Source: Symbiodinium sp. CCMP2592 (taxonomy: Eukaryota; Sar; Dinophyceae; Suessiales; Symbiodiniaceae). From it: a DNA stretch of 64,000 bases. Position numbers and translations under genes: made by a program. The number at the start of each line of letters is the position of its first letter. Positions within the stretch are counted from its first letter, which is position 1. The notes under the pieces are model-generated. The model made no database searches. It was not told the origin of the DNA and worked only from the letters and a program-made list of their open reading frames with translations. The DNA lies in contig CAJNDT010003046.1 in the NCBI GenBank assembly GCA_905221615.1, positions 131,501-195,500 of the forward strand, written 5' to 3'. Positions 12,738-23,000 of the stretch are shown here, in pieces.

Positions 12738-13133
12738 AGGTTCCTTAAAGGGTCCTTAAAGGGATCTATAGGGGTTCCTTAAAGGGATCTATAGGGGTTC
12801 CTTCAAGGGTCCTTAAAGGGATCTATAGGGGTTCCTTAAAGGGATCTATAGGGGTTCCTTCAAGGGTCCTTAAAGGGATCTATAGGGGTTCCTTAAACGG
12901 ACCTATAGGGGTTCCTTCAAGGGTCCTTAAAGGGATCTATAGGGGTTCCTTAAAAGGATCTATAGGGGTTCCTTCAAGGGTCCTTAAAGGGATCTATAGG
13001 GGCTCCTTAAAGGGATCTATAGGGGTTCCTTCAAGGGTCCTTAAAGGGATCTATAGGGGTTCCTTAAAGGGATCTATAGGGGTTCCTTCAAGGGTCCTTA
13101 AAGGGATCTATAGGGGTTCCTTAAAGGGATCTG
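12738..13133. repeat. Satellite of alternating 23- and 34-bp units (57-bp composite)
   Basis: The core unit is GGTTCCTTAAAGGGATCTAT plus AGG (23 bp). Most units alternate with a 34-bp form carrying an inserted TTCAAGGGTCC segment, giving a 57-bp higher-order period. The array ends abruptly at the truncated LTR at 13134. Confidence 0.9.
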
Positions 13134-13442
13134 CTTTTGATGGCGCATTCAGTTGCGAGTGTTAACGACGCAGAACCGCAGCCTGTGGCTCGCGGTGGTC
13201 CTGAGGACCGACGAGGCCGAAGTCATGATCGACAGAAGCCAGCAGCGTCACACTAGAAGCACTAGCAGTACGGAGTACGCAGTAGCTTGAACAGGCATTG
13301 CTTGTTTGTGACGGAAAAGTGAGTGCGAGTCGTAAGCCCATGGCCCATTCTGTGCTTCGGTGTTTCTGAACTGGTTGGGTATGGCAGACTTACATGCCAA
13401 TGATAACCCAAACGGGCTGGATGAGCCCCCGAGGGATCAACA
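13134..13442 (+). mobile_element. 5'-truncated LTR of the same copia family
   Basis: 309 bp, reading the same as the complete LTRs at 13682 and 24338 except that the first 13 bases are missing. It ends in CAACA and is followed by GGGTT and satellite, exactly like the 3' LTR of the intact element. It also contains the in-LTR ATG and first codons of the polyprotein. It is probably a solo LTR or a duplication product. Confidence 0.9.
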
Positions 13443-13681
13443 GGGTTCCTTAAAGGGATCTATAGGGGTTCCTTCAAGGGTCCTTAAAGGGATCTATAGG
13501 GGTTCCTTCAAGGGTCCTTAAAGGGATCTATAGGGGTTCCTTAAAGGGATCTACAGGGGTTCCTTCAAGGGTCCTTAAAGGGATCTATAGGGGTTCCTTA
13601 AAGGGATCTATAGGGGTTCCTTCAAGGGTCCTTAAAGGGATCTATAGGGGTTCCTTAAAGGGATCTATATCTATAGGGGTT
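13443..13681. repeat. Satellite segment between truncated LTR and intact element
   Basis: Same 23/34-bp satellite. Its first 227 bp (13443-13669), including a rare CTACAGG variant unit, match 24660-24886 base for base. After that it differs (CTATATCTATAGG junction), which marks a probable duplication breakpoint. Confidence 0.9.
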
Positions 13682-14003
13682 TGTTGAGATGTGTCTTTTG
13701 ATGGCGCATTCAGTTGCGAGTGTTAACGACGCAGAACCGCAGCCTGTGGCTCGCGGTGGTCCTGAGGACCGACGAGGCCGAAGTCATGATCGACAGAAGC
13801 CAGCAGCGTCACACTAGAAGCACTAGCAGTACGGAGTACGCAGTAGCTTGAACAGGCATTGCTTGTTTGTGACGGAAAAGTGAGTGCGAGTCGTAAGCCC
13901 ATGGCCCATTCTGTGCTTCGGTGTTTCTGAACTGGTTGGGTATGGCAGACTTACATGCCAATGATAACCCAAACGGGCTGGATGAGCCCCCGAGGGATCA
14001 ACA
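13682..14003 (+). repeat. 5' LTR of copia element
   Basis: 322 bp, TGTTGAGATGTG...GATCAACA. Contains an in-frame ATG at 13942 from which the polyprotein frame runs through the LTR end and the PBS. Promoter elements are not evident by eye. Confidence 0.93.
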
Positions 14004-17000
14004 GGTTATGAGTGGCCCAAGCGCTGCTAACGCGGATAACTCTATGCAGACCGCCAGTGAGGCGATGGTGAACGGTGTGAACCCTGTCAGAATGGGGCAC
14101 CAAGACATGGACGGTGAAACCGTCGCTCCGCCAACTGCGGCTACAGCGGGACAAGGCGGACCAGAGTTGATTCTTCATCGCCAGCGAGTAGAGGAAGGTG
14201 AGCAGGGTGTGGTCTCTGGAAATGTGACTCCAAGACTTCCGGCTCTGGGTTTCCGAGGAATCGGCGAGAGAAGGTCAATGGACGACCAAGTTCTGCGAAG
14301 TGATCAACGAGTTGGCGGACCGGGAATATTGGACGGCATGAGAAGGGCTGTTCAATCCCTGCCGGCAATGGTGGACGGCATTGTTGGCGGCTCAGCGTCG
14401 GCAAGTAGACCTCAAGGGTCTCCTTCTGCGTGGGATGGTGTGGAGTTTGCGTCAGTGAGATCACATTTGAGTATGGAAAGCAGGAAGCCTCCGCCACCGG
14501 AGCCTCCAGCTTCTCAGACGCCCTTACTGGACGACGACACCTTGCAGCAACTGAATGTTCTTCAAGCTGCGGCACCGCACCTGTACTCCCCACCTAGGGA
14601 GGCGCCTCCACCAGTGACGACGGCATCAACGACGTCGAGTGATATCCAGGCTGAAGTGAGAAGGCAGCTGTCGGAAGTTATGCTTCTACATGATATGGAA
14701 ACAAGACGACTGCGAGAGCAGATGGAGTATTTGGCAGCTGAAAATGTTAATCTGAGACAGAGAGTGGCGGTAGGATATGGGACGGATGTACAGTATGAGG
14801 CCCAGACCCAAGTGAGTCATGGAGGTACTTCTGGTTTTGGTTGGATTGGAAGAAGCTTAGGTTCCCTGCTAGGTGGTAATCAGCATGCGAGAGCCCAGCG
14901 TTCCTTGGATTCGGGAACCTCACTTCCTCCACCTCCACCACCCACTTCTCAGAATCCTCAGCTCCCTACCTTCGGCGGAGGTCCGTGTGCTCCTCAGGCC
15001 CGTCCCTCTAGTCCCAAGGATCCAGTAGTGCCTAAGGCCAGGCACGATCCCAATGCACCTAGGATCGTTTCTCAGGCTGCAAGCGCCACGACTGCAGACC
15101 CACTTGAGGGGTCGGCACCACAGATGGGGCCGTTGCATCCAGGTGTAGCCGTGATGCACCAAGCCGGTGCTCTTCAGGATGTTGGAATCGCCAGTACTGC
15201 ACCGGACCAAGCCGGATCTGCGAGTCGTGTGCACCCTCCTGAAACACCTCTAGGACCTGATGTGGATCCTCTGAGTGTAGTGCTGACTGGCATGGCGCAA
15301 CTGCAGGGATTAGTTTCGGAGTTAGCTAATTCCCCGAAGGGAAGCGAGAAGGAGCGTCCGGAGGTTATTAAGCCTGGAGTAGCTACGCTCCCAGACCTAC
15401 CACTACCAGGACCGGAAGCCTGCCTCCAGTTTGCAGACTGGATTCATAACTCCCGCCCACCGCTTAGCGACGTAAGTGATACTAGCGAAGAGTTGTGGGA
15501 ATGCACTTTGCAGGAGGCCGGGATTTGGTACAGCAAATACTTGCAACTTGACCCTTTGGGACGTTTGACGTCGAAGCCATCTCCCTCAGAAGTGTTGCGT
15601 AGGCCTAGATGGGCAAGGGTTTCCCGGAGAATTGAAACGATGATCTTGAATGCCCTCCCTAATGGTGTCAAGGAAGAAGTAAGTGCATCCAGAGTGAGCG
15701 GACTCTTGCCTGTGATGTGCAAGTTGTATACCATATACGCCCCCGGCAGCCTTAGCGAGCGCGAAATCGGTCTCCGCAGCATCTCTGATCCTCCGGCAGG
15801 CACCAACATCACTGACACGGTTGAAGCCCTGCGAAAGTGGAAGCGCTGGACAGTTCGCATGACAGAGCTCGGTGGAGTATTGCCGGATGCAGCACTCCAG
15901 GTTAAAGCACTGGGTAAGATCTGTCGGCAGGCCCTAGCGTCCCATCCGGATGTTGCATTCAGGGTGAACTTGGTTCGTCACACGTTGCAGATAGACAGTA
16001 CGCCAGATGATTCGAAGGTTGGAAAATTGTATGCCCAGTTGTTGAGTGAGTTCGAGATGTTGAACCATAAGACTCCTAAGGACTGGGATAAAGATAAGCA
16101 GCGTGAGTCAGGGGGTAGTGGACAGCCTCCAAAGATAAAGGGTGTTGAAACTCAGGAACCAACACCCCCTTCGCCTGCGCCTCCGAAGGCACCAAAGGGT
16201 CCGAAAGGACCACCGCCAAAGTCTACTCCGGCTTCTAAGGCAGGTGGTGATGGTCAATCGACCACCAGGCCGCAGTGCACCTTCTTCCTAAGCACTTCTG
16301 GGTGTAAGAAGGGTTCAGACTGCACGTTTGAGCATAACTGGAGTTCTATCCCTCAAGGAGAGAGACCGCAACGCTGTAGGAACTGCGGAGGAAAGGGACA
16401 CCGAGCTGTTGACTGTAAGGCAGGTGCAAGGTTGGAAGAGAAGGCTGGAAGTAAGTCAGCTCCTAGATCCAAGGCGAGCCCCAAGGGTCCAGGAGAAGGC
16501 GTTCCACCACCTCCGGCACCAGCCTCGTCGGGCCCCAGCGCCCAGCAGCAACAGATCAAATCCATGTTGGCAGACGCAGCCTTAATCCTCCAGCAGACAA
16601 TCCCCACCGGACAATCCTCAGCAACGCAAACTCCCGTCGCCACAGCAGTTCCTATCCATCCTGGTACCAGTCCACCTGGCACAACGACTGTGCCAATGAC
16701 GGGTGTAGCAGCAAGTGCACCGGTTCCTGCTACCACACAGGGTACGCCAGTGACGCTGGCCTCTCTAAGTGCACAGCTTGAAGGAATTAGGTCTATGGCT
16801 AGGGATTTTGAAGTGAAAACAGTGACGGTCGCTAAGAAGGTTTTGGAAGATGCTAATGATGATGTGAAGGCATTGTTAGACAGCGGGGCTACACACGCTG
16901 TAGTGGGTTTTTCTAAGGAGATGCGCAACCTAGAGCCTGTGCCCGTAACGTTGGCGGGAGACTCCCGAACCGAATGGCTTAAGACAGCGGGAGGAACCTT

Positions 17001-20000
17001 AGTGGTCCCGGAGGAATCGTCTATGGGCGGCACCAAGCCGCAGACCATCCTACCGCTGGGAGCGTTGGTTGAGTCTTTAGGGTGCTCGGTCTCATGGTCA
17101 AAAAAGGCAGGTTTGAAGGTTGTCCATCCTGTAATAGGTCCATTAAAGACGGGCATATCTAAGAATACGTGCCCGTATGTGCAAGAGTCTCAAGCACTTG
17201 CGTTGATCCGTGAGCTTGAGGAGGTCAGGCTAAGGAAGTTCGAAGAGGATGTTCAGGATTTGGAGTGCCACCTTCAGACGTTGAGCTCACCTGTGGACCC
17301 AACGGCTGCTGTCCGTGAGTTCATTAGGACAGGTCAGAGGGCGGATGCCTTGAGGGCAGTCTTTGCGCAACCATACTTGGCCTCCCTACCTGATCAGATG
17401 AAGGTACCCCTAGCGGAACACATTGGAGATGCCTCTGATGACACCGGCAAGCGTCTCCTAAAGAGGTTGCCACTGAAAAGGGCTCGCCGACGAAGCCTCC
17501 TTTCTTCGACCCGTTGGATAGTGCAGTTGTGTTGTGGGGCCGAGTCATCAGATGATCCTCTGAGGGAGTGGGCTCAGGGCCACGGGTGTGAACTCCTCAA
17601 GGTAGATGTGTTAGCATCTGGGGGAAAGGGCTGGGACTTAACCCGTTCCTCCGGTGCTTGGTCAGTCCTGCTGTGGGCGGCTGCATCAGGAAGGATCGCT
17701 GGTGTCCTGTCGGCACCACCTAAGAGGGCTTTTGAGGATGCATCGCCAGTTGCAATCCAGGACATGTTCCTGTGGACCGTGGCTTCCATTGCCAGGGGTA
17801 AGGGTGTACCCTATTTTAGGGGTTCGAACCTCCCGGTTGGAGATGTTGGTTTGAAAAGGTCCTGGGAGGTCTGGTCTAGGATGGATAGCATCCCGATGTG
17901 CAACCCTGGAGAAGAGTTTGTCCACCTGGTACCAACCTCCGTGATTACGAACTTGAATCTGCATCACCTAGCCAGGCAGCCAATTGAGTATATGGCTAAT
18001 GGTGTTCGTTCGCAGGTCACTAGGCCCCCGAATAGGTGGTCGAAGGGTCTATGTAAGGAGCTCGTCCGAGCTTTGAGTGGTCAGGTTCCAACTCCCACCT
18101 GCGAAGAGCTGGATAAGGTTATCTCAAAGGGCCTGGCCGGACACCAGTTGTCTGAGACACAGCGGTTCATGCACAACGGTGATGAAATGATGGATCCCAG
18201 TGAAGGTAATACTGAAGTGGATGATAATCCTATGATAAGTGGGCTTAAGCCGGACGAGCTAGAGGCATGGCGTGCTCATATAGCTAACGGGCATCTCCCA
18301 TATCGTAGGGATTGTCGCCATTGCGTGGAGGGCTCCGGATTAGGAGTTCAGCATAGGCGAATTAGATACCCACAGGCGTTCGCCCTGTCAGTAGACCTCT
18401 TCGGCCCAGTCCCTAAGCACGAGTCGGGTAGGGATGAGCAATCGGTTTCTGCGAACCCCCACTTAAAGTACGGCTTAATTGGAGCGTTTAGAGTTCCGAA
18501 GAACCTCCTCCCAGGTAGTGGTAAAGGGGATGATCCTCAAGGAACCAAGAAAGCGAATCCTATACAGGATGCTCCAGCAGATGAACTAGAGGAATACGTA
18601 CATTCCGAATGCGAAGAAGCACAAGAGAAGGCCGTGGAGACGGCTGGTACACCATTCCCAGGTGAGCTAGAGCTGATTCCAGGGTCTACCTTGCTTCCGG
18701 AAGAAGATTCTATGTCGCTGTTTGACGAGTTGGATCGTATCCCACTCGACGATACGGCACCTCTCCTTCCCGATCCACAGGAGGAGGAAGCTTCGATGAG
18801 TCGTGAGGACTTGGAAGCGGAGGTTGAGCAACTAAGGAAACCGGTTGATATGGTGGTGTTGAAATACTTTGTCGGCCTGCGCTCTAAGTCGGGTGTAGAC
18901 GTTGCAGAAGGACTTCAAAAGATGATCCTCGGAATAAATCGGAAGTTTCCAGTTCATGTAGTCCACTGCGACTTGGGGACAGAATTCATTTCTGCAAAGT
19001 TGGCAAAGTGGCTCAGTGAACACGCCGTGCGCGTCCAGAACAGCCTCCCTACCGATAAGCAAGCCAATGGACTGGCTGAAAGGACAGTCGGGTGGCTAAA
19101 GAGTAGAATAAAGACCTTGATAGCTAGTGCCAAGGTTGACATAAGGTTCTGGCCCCTTGCGGCGCGTTGGGCAGTAGAGAGTCATAATCGGGCTCTGTTC
19201 TGCGAGAGCCCGATTCCCCACTTCGGCCGTGATGTCCTCCATAAGTTAAAAAAGCCACCAGGCGGCCTGAAGGATCTAACATCCCGGTGGATAATGGCAA
19301 GATATATGGCCCCCCACCTGACTGTGCCAGAGGGTCATGTGTTATTAACCACCGACAATCTTCTTGTATCATCGAAGGGTTTCAGGACGGGGATAGTGGA
19401 CGCAACTGCCCTTGAGGAGACGAGACAAGACCCTATCCAGGAACTGGAGCCAGACATTGCGCATGAAGAAGGACCGAATGTTGATGACTCCCAGAAGGTT
19501 CCAGACAAAAGGCTTCGTTCGAAGACTTCAGTGAGGTTTGTGGAGCTTGAAGACGGAGTCAGTCTGGAGGCAAGCGCATTGGAGGCTTTGACCGCAGATA
19601 GGTATGAAGCAAGGGTTTGCGCGGAATTGGTAGGCTGTCTGTGTGCGGGAACTCAGTCCACCTCCGATAGACGAGGGGAGTTTGAAGGAAGATTGATTCT
19701 TGGTGCGTACTGTCATGGCGGGAACCGTGGGATCACCAAGGTTACCAGAGCCCATCCGACTACGGTTAGGTATCTGAATAAGTACCTAAGGCGTAATCTT
19801 CCTCCCGCCGGGAGTCATAAACACCCAACCTGGACAGCATTGATGATTATGAAGGCCGGTGATGTTCCCATGCACAGAGATTTTAGGAACGAGTGGAACT
19901 CAGAGAACCATGTGGTGTACCTGCCTCCCACCCTTAAGTTTTGGGTTAGTCCGAGAGATAACCCTAAAGATACCCCACCGGAGGGCCCAGAGTGGGATGC

Positions 20001-23000
20001 AGGCAAATGTGCAGATTTGCTGAAGGACCCGATGTCCTTCAACCCCAGAAGGCTGCATGCACTCAAGCGGTCACCAGACTGGATCCTAGTTGGGTATAGT
20101 CCTTTGGGATCCCACAAGCTTAAGGACGAGGACAAACTTGAGTTGCAGGCTTTGGGATTTGAGTTTGAGCGCCTAGAGGAGAATCCAAAGGTAAGAATGC
20201 TCAGCAGTGATGAATCTGAGGAGGAGGAGGAAGAAGAAAGTGAGACCCCCACAGAGGAGTCAGGTCTGTATGACGATGAGATCGAGTTGAATGCACTGGA
20301 AGCTGACCTCCAACAGGACAGCTACACCCCAATCATTGGTTGGGACCCAACGGGCAAGGATCCAACTTGGGCACCGCAGATGAACCTTGAGGAGGAGAGC
20401 ATGGCTGTGTTCTTGCAACAAAGAGGTGTGCCCTGGCTGTTGAGGAGATTGTCCGTGATTGGTGTAGAATCACCAGCAGATCTGTACTACTTATACGTTG
20501 AAGATCTAGTTGAGGTTGGAATTCCCTTGGATGAAGCCCGGAGGGTTATGAGAGGAATTCACCCGGAAGGAACAATGAGGCCAGATAACCCATCTCTGTG
20601 CTCTTTGACCACAGGCGAGGTCAGGCTGTTGGACAGGAAGCATCGCCAAATCCCATGGTCGCTTCAAAATAGGACTCTGTTTGAGAAATCGCCCGATCCT
20701 CCAGTTAGGGGTCTAGGTATAAATACAGGTGGTAGGGACTACCGGGCAGACCCTTACTATGAAGACTGGGAAGAGGTTGAGGAGCGACAAGGTTTTGGTT
20801 TAGAGCCTGATAGAAACCCTGGACCAGCAGGAATTCCCGGAAGTAGCTCGGATAACCCTATAAGGGCACACCAGCCGGTGTACTCAGAGGAATCACCCGA
20901 GCCACAGGTTGTGATGCCGGTGGGACCAGCTAGTTCATCGGATGTGGCCCCTGTTCAAAATAACAGTGCTAGTGTTTACGCCGCGGAGTCAATGAGGCTC
21001 CAAGCTATTTGGGACGCAGAGGATGAGGAGGAGTTCAATTACTACGTGCAGAACGCAGTGTACAATAGCTTAAGCCCCATGCCTCAGCTGATGAGCGACG
21101 GAGGAACTGGTAGTAGCTTAGGGCTTCCTGTTGGGGATCAGCCAGAGTACTCGGAGGAATCACCCGTCCCACAGGTCCCAGAAGACTATGAGTGCAGGGC
21201 AGTGAGGTCTGATGCAGATCAGGTTGCGCCGAGTAGTTTAGGCAGCGGGGATACCATTGGTGTTCCAACTGGTGATCCCATCAGTGTCTTAACAACTCTT
21301 GCAGATAGTGCGGTTCCTGGTCCCGTGCAACACCCAGAGATCGCCAAGGTTGATGAGAACACCTATACCAAGGATGTTGAGGGGATCTTGGGGTCGCTAA
21401 CATCATCGCTTCGTGTTGTCCACAACGTATCGCCGAGTGAGGTGAAGCAAAACTTGAGTAAGTGGACTGAAGCAGCTAGAACTGAAGTTACAGCATTGCT
21501 TGAAATGGGCGCTATTAGGCGTCTCCGAGGCCAAGAGGCAATCAAGGAGCTCAGCATATCAGGCACTCAGGTAATCCCGGCCAAGACCGTTTTCACGGCG
21601 AAACCGGGTACTTCTGGAAGCTTGTATCGTAGAAAATGCAGAGTGGTGGGATGTGGGAATTATGAAACCCGCGAAGCAGGTGTAGAAGTATATGCAGGGG
21701 GGATCCCGGCGGATGTGCTACGCGGCTCCCTGATCGAGGCAGGTTCGAAGAATTATGGTGCATTTATCACAGATGTGCGCAATGCCTTTTTGCTTGCCCC
21801 GATACCTGCCCACGAAAGGGTCCGCATAATCCTTAAGCCCCCACGAGTGCTCTACGACATGGGCATTGTCAGTGCTGACGAATACTGGGCAATAGACAGA
21901 GCGATGTACGGCCTTAGACAAAGTCCCAAATGGTGGGGCAACTATCGTGACGGGATGTTAAAGGAAGCCGTTTGGAAATGTCAAGGACAGAAGATGTCTC
22001 TGAGGCAGTGTGAGCTGGAGTCAAACCTGTGGACAATCAGGGATGGTTCTGGTGAACTATGCGGTTTTGTGTTGGTTTACGTTGATGATATCTTGATACT
22101 TTCCGACAAGGAACAAGCGGTTGCCTTCCATGCCTACGTGACTTCCCAGTGGTCTTGCACTGCGTTGCAGGAGGCAACCCAGGAGGAGCCAGTGACGTTT
22201 CTCGGTGTGGACATCCATCGAACGAAGGACGAAAAGGGGAATACTGGGTTTGAATTAGGCCAGCCGGGTTACATAGATGAACTAGTAAGGGCGTATGGTT
22301 TAACCCCAGTGAGAAAGACCAGTCCCCTCCCAAGGGATTGGGTGAAGGAGCTCCCAGATCCTGAGCAATACACTCCCGAAGATCTCAGAAGAGCGCAAAA
22401 GATAACCGGGGAGTTGCTTTGGATAACCCAGAGGACTAGGGTAGACCTTGCGTATGCTGTGGGCCTCATGAGCTCGTGGAGTACAAGGACCCCCAGACTG
22501 GTTGAAAAAATAGGCATCCGCCTACTACAGTATGTAGGTGCAACGAGAGATCGAAGATTGTCTCTGATTCCCGATATGGCGTTGGAGCGCAAGGTGATTG
22601 TGTACACAGATGCGTCTTTCGCTCCATATGGAGGCTTGTCCGTGACCGGAGTGTTGGTTACATACCTTGGTCGTCCAATATTATGGAAGGGAAAGAGACA
22701 AGGGCTAGTGACCCTGAGTACAGCGGAGTCCGAACTGATTTCGGCCGTTGAAGGCACAGTGTTGGGTCAGAGCACGCAAGCGCTGCTGAGGGCTATAACC
22801 CCAGTCTTGTCGACCATGCTTTTAAGGGTCGATAATATGGCTGCAATAGCTTTATGCGATGGCAATGGTAGCTCTAGGACTCGTCACCTGAGGGTACGGG
22901 GTAATTACCTTAAGGACCTCCAAGATCGTAATGAGCTTGAGGTGGAACACTGCCCTGGAGATATACAACTTGCTGATGGGCTCACGAAAATACTACCAGG

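Noticed and set aside
13921..13941. GTG at 13921 as start of the polyprotein
   Set aside because: A non-ATG start is not needed; the in-frame ATG at 13942 is the first standard start.
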